Counted from the first letter of the stretch, positions 16,371 to 25,031 are shown. The stretch is 34,275 bases of DNA from Caloramator sp. (GCA_026418935.1 JAOAAJ010000069.1:1-34275), one strand, 5' to 3'. Notes: generated by a model not told the origin, from the letters alone. Numbers and translations are program-made.

Positions 16371-17253
16371 TTCTTAAAAACTCAAGTATTTTCTTTCCTA
16401 TACCTATTTTTTCCTTTTGAGACTCACCTATCATTTCCGTCTTTTCTTTTTTTAATCTTTTTATTTCATCAAGTGCCCTTGCATTCTCTACCTCTAATAA
16501 TGAACATTTCTTTCTTTCCTTGTCCAATTTTTCTTCTAAATCCTTTATCTTTTCAGTAAGCCTTGTACACTCTAAGGACAAATTGGTCTCCTTTATTTTT
16601 TCATTTTGCAATTCAGAATTTAATACTCCAATTTCGGCCTTATGTCTCTCTATTTCTCTTTTTAAAAAATGATTTTCTTCTTCTATTTCCTTTAGTCTGT
16701 TAGACAATGTTTTAACTATGTTATCTAAATTACCTATGACATCCTTTATATCCATATCGTCAAGTCCAACAGCAACCTGCAAATATGCCTGCATCTCATC
16801 TATTTCTTTAATCATAAGGCACCTCTCCACTAAAAGATTAATAATAATAGAGCCTTCTCCTAATATAGACAAAGTATCATAGTCTAAATTTATATCATAT
16901 TTAAAATTAATTTTTTTGAGTTTAATTACATAATCAAGCTCTATAAAATCTAAAAATGCTACACTTGGTTCAAAGTATTCCTTAAACACCTTTACACTAT
17001 TTTCAAAATTATAGGTCAGCGTATATTTTTCAAGTGTATTACCATTTAAAACCTCAAGTGTTAGAATACATTCTATAAGAAGCTCGATATCAAAATACTT
17101 TGTATTTCTCTTTACATTTTTAACCTTAACCCTTTCATTATGTGAAATTAAATTCTTTACCTTTACTCCATTTTCAAAATGTACTTTCTTATGTATAATT
17201 AAATGATTTTTGTTATAACGTGATTTTATTATCTTAGACTGGACTAAATTCAT
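16366..17253 (-). CDS. Unrecognised protein: beta-rich N-terminal half, coiled-coil C-terminal half (295 residues)
   Basis: I do not recognise this gene. Residues 1 to about 155 are rich in beta-type alternation (ELLIECILTLEVLNG, LDYVIKLKKINFKYDINL, EGSIIINLLVERC). Residues from about 175 to 280 are a long charged coiled coil. The last 15 residues are basic (KIGIGKKILEFLRK) and could be an amphipathic helix. No signal peptide or membrane helix is present. The N-terminal half has a strand pattern vaguely like a SPOCS domain. No good ribosome site precedes the ATG at 17253; an internal start is possible, but no better-placed codon stood out. It lies between the zapA terminator and its own terminator, so it is a separate unit in the cluster of three unknowns. 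Confidence 0.7.
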   Translation of the reverse strand: MNLVQSKIIKSRYNKNHLIIHKKVHFENGVKVKNLISHNERVKVKNVKRNTKYFDIELLIECILTLEVLNGNTLEKYTLTYNFENSVKVFKEYFEPSVAFLDFIELDYVIKLKKINFKYDINLDYDTLSILGEGSIIINLLVERCLMIKEIDEMQAYLQVAVGLDDMDIKDVIGNLDNIVKTLSNRLKEIEEENHFLKREIERHKAEIGVLNSELQNEKIKETNLSLECTRLTEKIKDLEEKLDKERKKCSLLEVENARALDEIKRLKKEKTEMIGESQKEKIGIGKKILEFLRK

Positions 17254-17318
17254 ATAAATACCAATATACTTGCTATGTATAATATATATTCATTATTTTT
17301 AAATTTTATGTACCAAAA

Positions 17319-17335
17319 AAGGGCTAAACGCCCTT
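17319..17335 (-). terminator. Terminator of zapA
   Basis: Six-base stem AAGGGC (17319-17324) and GCCCTT (17330-17335), then TTTTTTGG on the minus strand. It overlaps the end of zapA. Confidence 0.75.
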
Positions 17336-17942
17336 ATACACTCCTCTTTTTACTTTGTAGTTCTTTAAAATCCTTTAAATCCTTTTTAACTCTTACAAGT
17401 TCAATCTGGCTTTCAAGAAGCTGTTCTTTAACACTATTTAGCATCTCTTTAGTTTCCTTTAGTTCTCTTTCTGCTTCTTCGTTTCTTTCTCTTAAAAATG
17501 CATTTTCCTTTAAAAGTGCCTCATATTCCTTTATTTTCTCTTCATACTCTGCCTTTAGCTTATTTATACCTTCGCTATATTCCTTTTCCTTTAAACTTAC
17601 CTCTTGTAGTTTTGACTTGGCAGAATTATTTTCTTCTATTACTTTTTTAAATTCTTCATAAAGTGTTCTATATCTCTCCTCTGCTTCTCTTAATTTTTCA
17701 GTTGGAACAACCGTACTCTGTCTTAATTTTTCCATTTCCTTCTTTAATTTAAACATCTCATCTGTTACTGTTAAAGCAGTTAATACAGCAGAGGAAGTAG
17801 TGTTATGTTTTGGATTGCTTGAAAGTATCTCCTTAATCTTTTTATCAACAAAATTTGCAATGGAAAATAAGTAATCCTCTGAATCTTCACCCATCAATGT
17901 ATATTCTACGCCATTTATCTTAACAACAACTTTATTAACCAT
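17334..17942 (-). CDS. zapA: ZapA-like cell division protein with extended coiled coil
   Basis: A 202-residue protein. The first 80 or so residues match ZapA (NKVVVKINGVEYTLMGEDSEDYLFSIANFVDKKI, then ALTVTDEMFKLKKEMEKLRQ), which binds FtsZ and bundles filaments at the division site. The usual ZapA is roughly 85-110 residues; here a charged coiled coil continues to residue 200, making it about twice the normal length. The start is taken at ATG 17942, 6 bases after GGGTG; the longer reading from GTG 17951 begins at the ribosome site. Position after pheT is typical of Firmicutes. A terminator follows directly, separating it from the unknown genes. Identity of the N-terminal domain is good; the role of the extension is unknown. 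Confidence 0.85.
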   Translation of the reverse strand: MVNKVVVKINGVEYTLMGEDSEDYLFSIANFVDKKIKEILSSNPKHNTTSSAVLTALTVTDEMFKLKKEMEKLRQSTVVPTEKLREAEERYRTLYEEFKKVIEENNSAKSKLQEVSLKEKEYSEGINKLKAEYEEKIKEYEALLKENAFLRERNEEAERELKETKEMLNSVKEQLLESQIELVRVKKDLKDFKELQSKKRSV

Positions 17943-17982
17943 ACCAAGCACCCTTTCAAGTTTAGATAGACTTAATTACTTA

Positions 17983-18008
17983 TATTTTACATTAATTTAT
18001 TTTACATT
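17983..18008. repeat. Two direct copies of TATTTTACATT, 15-base period, upstream of zapA
   Basis: TATTTTACATT occurs at 17983-17993 and again at 17998-18008, just upstream of zapA. This is a short AT-rich tandem pair, perhaps only a small duplication. On the minus strand it contains TAAAAT boxes that could serve as -10 elements. Confidence 0.45.
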
Positions 18009-18036
18009 ACTATACCTTTTTTTGTTTTCTATAAAA

Positions 18037-18068
18037 AAAACTTAGATAGGTTACCCTATCTAAGTTTT
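18037..18068. terminator. Strong terminator of pheS-pheT
   Basis: Fourteen-base perfect stem AAAACTTAGATAGG (18037-18050) and CCTATCTAAGTTTT (18055-18068), four-base loop, then an extra T run on the minus strand. It overlaps the pheT stop and isolates pheST from zapA. Confidence 0.92.
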
Positions 18069-20416
18069 GCCTCAAGCTTTTCCTCAAGTTCCTTAACAAT
18101 TGCATTATGAACTTTATTTATTTCCTCATCTGTTAAAGTTCTATCTTCTACTCTGTAGACAATTGAGTAAGCAACGCTCTTAAATCCTTCTGGTATTTGT
18201 TTACCCTTATATACATCGAAAAGTTTTATCTCTTCAATAATTCCCTTGCCCTGCTTTAGCATTATATCCTCAATCTTTTTAACTTCAACCTCATCCTTAA
18301 CTAAAAGTGCTATATCTCTTAAAACTGCTGGATACTTTGGTAGTAGCTTATATTTCTTTTCTGTCTTTGATGCTTCAAATAATGTTGCTAAATCAATCTC
18401 AGCAATATACACTCTTGTTTCTAAGTCATAGTTTTCTAAAACATCTGGATGAACTTCACCTAAAACACCAGCATATCTTTTTCTAACTAATAACTTTGCA
18501 CATCTTCCTGGATGGAATATAGTGTTTTGGGATTCTCTTTCAAATTCTGCCTTATCTACTGATAAAACATTAACTAAGTTTTCCACAATTCCCTTTAAGT
18601 TAAAGAAATCAACATCTCCTGCAATAGCAATACAAAGCTTATATCTTTCATCAGGCAATTCTTTACCAACATTCAAGTAAACTTTACCTATATCAAATAA
18701 CCCTACTTCCTTATTATCCCTTAAAATATTTCTCTGCATAACCTCAAGCATTGATGGAATTAAAGTTGTTCTCATAACACTAAAATCTTCACCTAAAGGA
18801 TTTGATATAGTTACTACCTTTCTAAGCTCATCATCAGAAGGTAAATTTATCTTATCAAATACCTTAGGACTAAAGAAGGAATATGTTAAAGTTTCATATA
18901 GTCCTGATGAAACCATTGTTCTTTTTACAGTCTCAATTAATTTTTGTTCCTTTGTTATCTCTGCTTCAACTGCCTCACCTACAATCTTTTGTGTAGGAAT
19001 TATATCGTATCCATAAAGTCTTGCTATTTCCTCTGCAACATCCTCTTTTATCTTAACATCCTGTCTAAAGGTTGGAACCTTTATTATTAGCTCATCCTGA
19101 GCTTCAACCTCCATCTCAAGGCGTTGAAGCATATTAACCATATCATTAGTATCTATGTCTGTTCCTAAGAAATTGTTTATCCATTTTGGACTTACATTAA
19201 CATAGTGAGGTTCTAATTTTTGTTCATAACAGTCAATAACTCCACCTACAACCTCTCCAACCTTTAGTGTTTCAAATAGGTGACAAGCTCTTTTTAAAGC
19301 AGTTTCAACAAGATTTGGATCTAAATCCTTCTCAAATCTTGATGAAGCCTCAGTTCTAAGTCCCAATTTCTTTGAAGTTAATCTTGTTGTTACTCCATCA
19401 AAGTTTGCACACTCAAGTACTATTGTTTTTGTGTCCTCTGTAACCTCAGAGTTTTGTCCTCCCATTACACCAGCAATTGCAACTGTCTTTTGTGCGTCAT
19501 TTATTGTTATCATTGAACTATCAAGCTGTCTCTCAATACCGTCTAATGTAGTAAACTTTTCATCCCCTGCCATTTTAACAACTATTTTTTTACCTTCTAT
19601 ATTTTCATAATCAAAGGCATGCATTGGCTGTCCAAGTTCTAACATTACATAGTTTGTAATATCAACTACATTATTTATTGGTCTAACCCCTGCCTCTTGT
19701 AATTTTGCCTGCATCCATTCAGGAGAAGGACCAACCTTTATATTCTTTATCATTTTTGCCATATATCTTCTACATAGCGGAGTTTTAACTTCAACTTTTA
19801 AATAGTCATTTATGTTTTCTCCATTCTCATTAAAACTTACATCTACCTTTTTTAATTCACACCCAAAGGAGGCTGCTGTCTCTCTTGCTATTCCATATAC
19901 TGAAAAACAATCTGCCCTATTTGATGTTATTTCAAAGTCAATTACTCCTCCATTGAGCCCAAGTATCTCCTTAATATCTACACCAATTGGTGTATTTTCA
20001 TCTAATATCATAATACCGTGAACTGAATCTTCATCTACAAGACCAAGTTCTGCTTCTGAACACAACATTCCGTTTGATTCAACACCTCTTAATTTACCCT
20101 TTTTAATCTTTACTCCACCAGGAAGTGATGATCCGTGAAGTGCAACTGGTATTATATCTCCCTCTTTTATGTTGTCAGCACCTGTTACTATCTGTATAAC
20201 CTCATCCTTTACATCCACTTGGCATACTGTTAATTTATCTGCATTTGGATGTTTTTCTGTCTTTATTATTTTACCTGTCACTACTTTGTCTATTTCCTTA
20301 CCATTTTCTATAACTTCCTCAACCTTTGAACCCGTTAAAGTTAACTTTTCTGCAACTTCGTTTATATCCTTATCTAAATCCACATATTCAAGTAGCCAAT
20401 TAAATGGAACCTTCAT
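18056..20416 (-). CDS. pheT: Phenylalanine-tRNA ligase beta subunit
   Basis: A 786-residue protein with the full bacterial PheT layout: N-terminal MKVPFNWLLEYVDLDKDINEVAEKL, an EMAP/OB-fold tRNA-binding domain (about 40-150, TGKIIKTEKHPNADKLTVCQVD), a B3/B4 editing domain (TSNRADCFSVYGIARE), B5 (about 400-475), a catalytic-like core and a C-terminal FDX-ACB anticodon-binding domain (KYPAVLRDIALLVKDEVEV to the end). With PheS it forms the alpha2-beta2 enzyme that charges tRNA-Phe. It starts 11 bases after pheS, with AAGGAGGG before the ATG, so the genes are co-transcribed under the T-box leader upstream of pheS. Confidence 0.98.
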   Translation of the reverse strand: MKVPFNWLLEYVDLDKDINEVAEKLTLTGSKVEEVIENGKEIDKVVTGKIIKTEKHPNADKLTVCQVDVKDEVIQIVTGADNIKEGDIIPVALHGSSLPGGVKIKKGKLRGVESNGMLCSEAELGLVDEDSVHGIMILDENTPIGVDIKEILGLNGGVIDFEITSNRADCFSVYGIARETAASFGCELKKVDVSFNENGENINDYLKVEVKTPLCRRYMAKMIKNIKVGPSPEWMQAKLQEAGVRPINNVVDITNYVMLELGQPMHAFDYENIEGKKIVVKMAGDEKFTTLDGIERQLDSSMITINDAQKTVAIAGVMGGQNSEVTEDTKTIVLECANFDGVTTRLTSKKLGLRTEASSRFEKDLDPNLVETALKRACHLFETLKVGEVVGGVIDCYEQKLEPHYVNVSPKWINNFLGTDIDTNDMVNMLQRLEMEVEAQDELIIKVPTFRQDVKIKEDVAEEIARLYGYDIIPTQKIVGEAVEAEITKEQKLIETVKRTMVSSGLYETLTYSFFSPKVFDKINLPSDDELRKVVTISNPLGEDFSVMRTTLIPSMLEVMQRNILRDNKEVGLFDIGKVYLNVGKELPDERYKLCIAIAGDVDFFNLKGIVENLVNVLSVDKAEFERESQNTIFHPGRCAKLLVRKRYAGVLGEVHPDVLENYDLETRVYIAEIDLATLFEASKTEKKYKLLPKYPAVLRDIALLVKDEVEVKKIEDIMLKQGKGIIEEIKLFDVYKGKQIPEGFKSVAYSIVYRVEDRTLTDEEINKVHNAIVKELEEKLEAKLR

Positions 20417-20427
20417 ACTATCCCTCC

Positions 20428-21447
20428 TTAAAACTGCTTTAGAAATCTTACATCGTTTTCGTAGAATAATCTAATATCATCTATTCCATATTTAATCATT
20501 ACAATTCTTTCAAGCCCAAGTCCAAAGGCAAAACCACTGTAAACTTCAGGATCTATTCCACCTGCTCTTAATACATCTGGATGAACCATTCCACAACCTA
20601 ATATTTCTATCCATCCTGAACCTTTACATACTCTACATCCTGTTCCACCACAAACAAAACAAGATACATCTACTTCTGCAGATGGTTCTGTAAATGGGAA
20701 ATGGTGAGGTCTAAATTTTGTTCTTGTTTTTTCTCCAAACATTCTCTTAGCAAAGGCATCTAATGTTCCCTTTAAGCTTGCCATTGTAATTCCTTTGTCA
20801 ACTACAAGCCCCTCTACTTGATGGAAAATTGGTGAATGTGTTGCATCTGCAGTATCTGATCTATAAACTCTACCTGGTGCAATAATTCTTATTGGAGGCT
20901 TTTTATTTTCCATTACTCTAATTTGAACAGGAGATGTTTGTGTTCTTAAAACCACATTTTGATTTATGTAGAAGGTATCCTGTTCATCCCTTGCTGGATG
21001 ATTTTTAGGTATGTTTAGAGCCTCAAAGTTATAATAGTCAAGCTCAACCTCTGGACCTTCAGCAATTGAAAATCCCATACCAATAAATATTTCTTTTATT
21101 TCATCTAAAGCTTTAGTAAGTGGATGGAGTCCACCTATTTTATTTGCCCTACCAGGCATAGTTACATCTATAGTTTCCATTGACAGTCTTAGATTCTTTT
21201 CCCTCTGCTTTATTCCCTTTAAAGTCTCTTCTATTGCTGCCTCAATTTCTTCTCTTACCTCATTTGCTATTTTACCTACTATTGGTCTCTCTTCTGGTGA
21301 TAGCTGTCCCATTCCTCTTAGAATAGTTGTAAGTTCTCCCTTTTTACCAAGATACTTAACTCTTAACTCATCTAACATTTGGCTATTTTGGCATTCTTTT
21401 AACTTTAAAAGAGCCTCTTCCTTTATTTGTTGTAGCTTTTCCCTCAT
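20428..21447 (-). CDS. pheS: Phenylalanine-tRNA ligase alpha subunit
   Basis: A 339-residue class II synthetase catalytic subunit. Motifs are clear: an N-terminal coiled coil, [22 protein letters not shown], the motif 2 region ([30 protein letters not shown]), [17 protein letters not shown], and motif 3 ([22 protein letters not shown]). A cysteine cluster [17 protein letters not shown] (CxxCxxxxCxxC) replaces part of a loop and is commonly seen in clostridial PheS. AAAGGAG stands 7 bases before the ATG at 21447; the longer reading from 21477 has no ribosome site and overlaps the leader's end. It is controlled by the T-box leader at 21483-21720. Confidence 0.97.
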   Translation of the reverse strand: MREKLQQIKEEALLKLKECQNSQMLDELRVKYLGKKGELTTILRGMGQLSPEERPIVGKIANEVREEIEAAIEETLKGIKQREKNLRLSMETIDVTMPGRANKIGGLHPLTKALDEIKEIFIGMGFSIAEGPEVELDYYNFEALNIPKNHPARDEQDTFYINQNVVLRTQTSPVQIRVMENKKPPIRIIAPGRVYRSDTADATHSPIFHQVEGLVVDKGITMASLKGTLDAFAKRMFGEKTRTKFRPHHFPFTEPSAEVDVSCFVCGGTGCRVCKGSGWIEILGCGMVHPDVLRAGGIDPEVYSGFAFGLGLERIVMIKYGIDDIRLFYENDVRFLKQF

Positions 21448-21482
21448 TTTACTACTCCTTTCTAATAAATTTTCCAAACAAA

Positions 21483-21720
21483 AAACCCTTCATCCCAAAA
21501 AAGGGACGAAGGGAACTCTTCGCGGTACCACCCTAATTGGCCTAACTGGCCCACTCATTAAAATAACGGTTACACCGTTCTACCCTACTTTAGTTTCAGG
21601 CAGAAAGCTCCAGAGGGAAACTTCAACTAATCCTTCTGCAGACAGGCTCTCAATCTATGGCCCATCCTCCCTGTGCAGGGTATTAGCCTACTTGCCTCCT
21701 TCACAGCCTTTACTTTTTTG
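21483..21720 (-). ncRNA. T-box leader of pheS-pheT
   Basis: The conserved T-box bulge is visible on the minus strand as AGGGTGGTACCGCG (21521-21534). Downstream is an intrinsic terminator formed by 21486-21496 and 21503-21513 (CCCTTCATCCC against GGGACGAAGGG, one wobble), ending in a T run. A likely Phe specifier TTC lies at 21617-21619, by alignment with the thrS leader, where the same place (after TTGAA) has ACC. Uncharged tRNA-Phe would bind the specifier and bulge and stabilise the antiterminator, letting pheST be read. The specifier is inferred; the T-box is near certain. Confidence 0.95.
21486..21513 (-). terminator. Attenuator terminator in the pheS T-box leader
   Basis: Stem of 21486-21496 with 21503-21513 (one G-U type mismatch), followed on the minus strand by GTTTTTTG. 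It competes with pairing to the T-box sequence. Confidence 0.9.
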
Positions 21721-21723
21721 CTT

Positions 21724-21753
21724 ATTATAACATAATATTCATTTAAGTGTAAA
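21724..21753 (-). promoter_or_regulatory. Promoter of the pheS T-box leader
   Basis: On the minus strand TTTACA (21748-21753), 18-base spacer, TATAAT (21724-21729), just past the stop of the methyltransferase gene and right before the leader. Confidence 0.65.
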
Positions 21754-21760
21754 TATAAAT

Positions 21761-22522
21761 TTATAATCTTTGTCTTACAGCTTCATATATTATTACAGCT
21801 GCCGCAATTGAAGCATTTAATGATTCTGCTCTTCCAAGCATAGGAATTTTTATTTTTTTATTGCAGAGCATTGTATCCTCTTCTAACATACCATTTGCTT
21901 CATTTCCAATAACTATTGATGTCTTTTCATTAAAATCTGTTTTATATAAATCTTCTCCATCTAAGGTTGTTGCATATATATTGAACCCCTTAGAATATAA
22001 ATCCTCTGCTGCCTCCTTAAAGGAATCAAAATACACTATAGGTAAATGAAAAATTGACCCCATAGTTGATCTTAATGTTTTATCATTATAAACATCTACA
22101 GTTCCTTTAATTATATATACTGCATCAACATTAGCAGCATCACAGGTTCTTATTATTGTTCCTAAATTCCCAGGGTCCTGTACCTTATCAACAACTACAA
22201 CAAAGCTTAATTCTCCTTTTAATTCAATATTAGGTTTTTTTACAACTGCAACTACACTTTGTGGTGTTGTTGTATTTGTTAATTCCTTTATTGTTTTTTC
22301 ATCTACTTCATACTTTGGTATGCTATTTTCAAGAACCCTTTCATGACCTTTAAGTTCATAAATTTGGCTGCTGTAAAAAATACATTCAACTAATCCCTCT
22401 AAAATAGCTTCCTCAACAAGCCTAATGCCCTCTACTAAAAACTTATTTTCAATCTCTCTATACTTTTTCTGCTTAAGTTTTAATGCACTTTTAACAAGAC
22501 TGCTATCCCTTTTTATAACCAT
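21761..22522 (-). CDS. TrmH/SpoU-family RNA 2'-O-methyltransferase (YsgA-like)
   Basis: A 253-residue SPOUT methyltransferase. The N-terminal substrate-binding domain (NKFLVEGIRLVEEAILEG) is followed by the trefoil-knot catalytic domain with motif 1 DKVQDPGNLGTIIRTCDAANVDAV, motif 2 IVIGNEANGM and motif 3 RAESLNASIAAAVIIYE. SAM-dependent 2'-O-methylation of rRNA or tRNA is the family reaction; the site is unknown, although the gene is next to pheS as ysgA is in Bacillus. Its start has AAGGATG within the end of ktrA and the ktrA stop lies 5 bases upstream of the ATG, so it is coupled to ktrB-ktrA. Odd that a methyltransferase is in a potassium transport operon; this may only reflect insertion of ktrBA. 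Confidence 0.9.
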   Translation of the reverse strand: MVIKRDSSLVKSALKLKQKKYREIENKFLVEGIRLVEEAILEGLVECIFYSSQIYELKGHERVLENSIPKYEVDEKTIKELTNTTTPQSVVAVVKKPNIELKGELSFVVVVDKVQDPGNLGTIIRTCDAANVDAVYIIKGTVDVYNDKTLRSTMGSIFHLPIVYFDSFKEAAEDLYSKGFNIYATTLDGEDLYKTDFNEKTSIVIGNEANGMLEEDTMLCNKKIKIPMLGRAESLNASIAAAVIIYEAVRQRL

Positions 22523-22527
22523 ATAAA

Positions 22528-23187
22528 CTACATCCTTTGCATTTCTATATTTTTAATATCATCAGTTCCACCAATTACAACCAAAATATCTCCTTTCTTA
22601 ATTACATCTTCTGCAGCTGGGGATATGTTAATATCATTTCCTCTCTTTATAGCCATTACATTTATACCATATCTGGTCCTGAAGTTTAGTTCCTTTAAAG
22701 TCTTATCTTCCCATTCCTCAAGTGCTGTAACTTCCATAATACTATAATCAGGTGATAGCTCTATATAGTCTAATATATTAGATGAACATAGGTTGTGGGC
22801 TACCCTAATTCCCATATCTCTTTCTGGGAATACAACCCTGTCTGCACCTATTTTATATAAAACTTTTGCATGAAGTTCATTTTGTGCCTTCGCTATTACA
22901 TATTTAACACCAAGTTCCTTAACAAGAAGCGTAACAAGTACACTTGACTGTACATCAGAACCTATAGTTATAACTGCAATGTCAAAATTTCTTATCCCAA
23001 GTGATTTTAATGTTGCCTCATCTGTTGCATCTGCTTGAACTGCATGGGTTACATGGTCTGAAATGTCCTGGACAACCTCTTCATCAATATCTATTGCCAA
23101 AACCTCGTGACCTAATGAATAAAGAGTCTTTGCAATACTTGATCCAAATCTTCCAAGACCTATCACTACAAACTGTTTTGACTTCAT
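22528..23187 (-). CDS. ktrA: Ktr potassium uptake regulatory subunit (RCK domain)
   Basis: A 219-residue cytoplasmic regulatory protein. The N-terminal RCK Rossmann domain carries GLGRFGSSIAKTL (G10, G12, G15 region) and an acidic end of strand 2 (AIDIDEE) that binds nucleotide; a C-terminal RCK_C domain covers about residues 140-219. In Ktr systems the octameric ring gates the KtrB channel in response to ATP/ADP, and c-di-AMP may bind the RCK_C domain. It follows ktrB by 16 bases. No c-di-AMP riboswitch or other leader was visible upstream of ktrB. Ktr type A or C cannot be told apart here. Confidence 0.93.
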   Translation of the reverse strand: MKSKQFVVIGLGRFGSSIAKTLYSLGHEVLAIDIDEEVVQDISDHVTHAVQADATDEATLKSLGIRNFDIAVITIGSDVQSSVLVTLLVKELGVKYVIAKAQNELHAKVLYKIGADRVVFPERDMGIRVAHNLCSSNILDYIELSPDYSIMEVTALEEWEDKTLKELNFRTRYGINVMAIKRGNDINISPAAEDVIKKGDILVVIGGTDDIKNIEMQRM

Positions 23188-23203
23188 TTTTAAAACCTCC
23201 CAA

Positions 23204-24565
23204 TTAGCCTATTAATATCTTGTCTTCAGGGTATTTAATTAAGTTTGTTGCTGTTTGTTGTTTATGAGCTATTGCCATCGTAATTGTAAGTGGACCTACT
23301 CTTCCTATGTACATTGTTAGTATGATTATAATTTTACCAATCAAAGTTAGCCTTGTTGTAAGCCCTAAAGTTAATCCCACAGTGGCAAAGGCTGATGTTG
23401 CCTCATATAGATATTCAATAAAATCTCCATGTTGTACAATTGAAAGAACCATCGTAACAAATGTTACTATTGTAAAACTTATAAAAGCTACTGCAAGTGC
23501 TCTATATACATAGCTCTTATTTATTCTCTTTTGATATATTTCTGTATCCTCTTTACCTTGCACAACTGCAACAACAGTCATAAAAAGTAAAAATGCTGTT
23601 GACGTTTTTATACCTCCACCAGTTGAACCAGGAGATGCACCTATAAACATTAATACTATGGTTAAAAACTTACCTGCTGTTGTCATATCTGATGTAGATA
23701 TTGTATTAAAGCCTGCTGTTCTTGGGGTAACTGCAGCAAATAAACTTGCTAATATTTTGCCTTTAAAATTCAACGAACCTAACGTTTTAGGGTTAGCGTA
23801 TTCTAATAAAAAGAATGCAATAGCTCCAATCACTATCAAAAAGGCTGTAGCTGATAGAACAACTTTAGCATGTAATGACAACCTTCTTGTTTTTCTATAG
23901 TTTAAAACCTCTGTTAAAACAGCAAAACCAATTCCACCTGTAATAATTAAAGTCATAATTGTTAAATTTATTACCGTATTATCAACATAGGGAGTCAAAC
24001 TTTGAAAGCCTCCAATAAGGTCAAAGCCAGCGTTACAAAAGGCTGATACTGAATGGAAAATCCCAAAGTATAATCCCTTTAAAACTCCATATTTAGGTAT
24101 AAATTGTGTTGATAATGCTAATGCACCAAGCAATTCAATTGAAAAAGTTATTCCCATAACATATAATGCCAGTTTAACTACTCCCTGTATGTTAAAGGTA
24201 TTATATGCCTCCTGCATAATAAGCCTTTCACGAAGTGAAATCTTCTTACCCAATATTAAAGCAATTAAGGTTGCAAAGGTCATAAAACCAAGACCACCTG
24301 TTTGGATTAAAAGCATAATTACTATTTGCCCAAATAAACTATAATGCGTACCCGTATCAACGGTTACCAATCCTGTAACGCAAACTGCTGATGTTGATGT
24401 AAATAGTGCATCTATAAAATTAGTTGGATTGCCATCTCTTGAGGATATCGGTAGTGAAAGCAAAATCGCCCCTAATAAAATTACAGCCGCAAAACCTAAA
24501 GCTAATATTTGAACTGGTTGAAATCTATAAAATTTAATTCCGTCTATCTTCTCTTTAATAAACAT
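23204..24565 (-). CDS. ktrB: Ktr/Trk potassium channel subunit
   Basis: A 453-residue membrane protein with the four-fold M1-P-M2 plan. The four selectivity-filter P-loops are recognisable: SAVCVTGLVTVDTG, SAFCNAGFDLIGG, RTAGFNTISTSD and SAFATVGLTLGLT. Between the third and fourth repeats lies a glycine-rich gate loop (ASPGSTGGGIKTS) typical of KtrB/TrkH. It takes up potassium with sodium or protons and is gated by KtrA. The start ATG at 24565 has GGAGG 9 bases before it. It is transcribed away from the rplT terminator, and a palindrome lies in its upstream region at 24583-24603. Confidence 0.94.
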   Translation of the reverse strand: MFIKEKIDGIKFYRFQPVQILALGFAAVILLGAILLSLPISSRDGNPTNFIDALFTSTSAVCVTGLVTVDTGTHYSLFGQIVIMLLIQTGGLGFMTFATLIALILGKKISLRERLIMQEAYNTFNIQGVVKLALYVMGITFSIELLGALALSTQFIPKYGVLKGLYFGIFHSVSAFCNAGFDLIGGFQSLTPYVDNTVINLTIMTLIITGGIGFAVLTEVLNYRKTRRLSLHAKVVLSATAFLIVIGAIAFFLLEYANPKTLGSLNFKGKILASLFAAVTPRTAGFNTISTSDMTTAGKFLTIVLMFIGASPGSTGGGIKTSTAFLLFMTVVAVVQGKEDTEIYQKRINKSYVYRALAVAFISFTIVTFVTMVLSIVQHGDFIEYLYEATSAFATVGLTLGLTTRLTLIGKIIIILTMYIGRVGPLTITMAIAHKQQTATNLIKYPEDKILIG

Positions 24566-24582
24566 TTTAATTAACCTCCAAT

Positions 24583-24603
24583 ATTATACTACTTTAGTAT
24601 AAT
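24583..24603. promoter_or_regulatory. 21-base palindrome upstream of ktrB
   Basis: Arms ATTATACTA (24583-24591) and TAGTATAAT (24595-24603) are perfect complements around CTT. TATAAT (24583-24588 on the minus strand) and TATACT within it could be -10 boxes, so it may combine promoter and operator. No convincing -35 was found. Confidence 0.4.
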
Positions 24604-24628
24604 ACCAAAAAAATCATATTTTATACAA

Positions 24629-24663
24629 AAGCTAAAAGACCTGAAAATCAGGCCTTTTAGCTT
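24629..24663. terminator. Terminator of infC-rpmI-rplT
   Basis: A long stem, outer arms AAGCTAAAAG (24629-24638) and CTTTTAGCTT (24654-24663), inner arms CCTGA and TCAGG, one mismatch between them, with a loop of AAA and a short T tract on the minus strand. It lies 10 bases past the rplT stop. Confidence 0.88.
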
Positions 24664-24671
24664 AATTTATG

Positions 24672-25031
24672 TTATGAATTTACCTTTTCTTTAGCTATAT
24701 TTACTAATTCTGCAAAAGCTGCTTCATCATTTACAGCTATTTCAGCAAGCATCTTTCTGTTGATGTTGATTCCTGCAAGCTTTAGTCCATTTATGAACTT
24801 TGAGTATGAAAGTCCATTTGCTCTTGCAGCTGCATTTATTCTTGCTATCCAAAGCTTTCTGAAATCTCTCTTCTTTAACTTTCTTCCTACATATGCTGTG
24901 CTTAGTGCTCTCATTACAGCTTGCTTTGCAATTCTGTAATTCTTGCTCTTTGCACCATAGTATCCCTTTGCAAGTTTTAATATTTTTCTACGTCTTTTAT
25001 GTGAATGAACAGCTCTCTTAACTCTTGCCAT
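24672..25031 (-). CDS. rplT: Ribosomal protein L20 (bL20)
   Basis: A 119-residue highly basic protein, the usual length for bL20, with the standard N-terminus [29 protein letters not shown] and C-terminal globular part [29 protein letters not shown]. It binds 23S rRNA early in large-subunit assembly and in Firmicutes represses its own operon at the leader, whose elements are present at 25815-25925. It follows rpmI by 21 bases and a terminator follows. Confidence 0.98.
   Translation of the reverse strand: MARVKRAVHSHKRRRKILKLAKGYYGAKSKNYRIAKQAVMRALSTAYVGRKLKKRDFRKLWIARINAAARANGLSYSKFINGLKLAGININRKMLAEIAVNDEAAFAELVNIAKEKVNS

Noticed and set aside
24566..24628. A c-di-AMP or other riboswitch before ktrB
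   Set aside because: The gap is too short, and only the palindrome is present.
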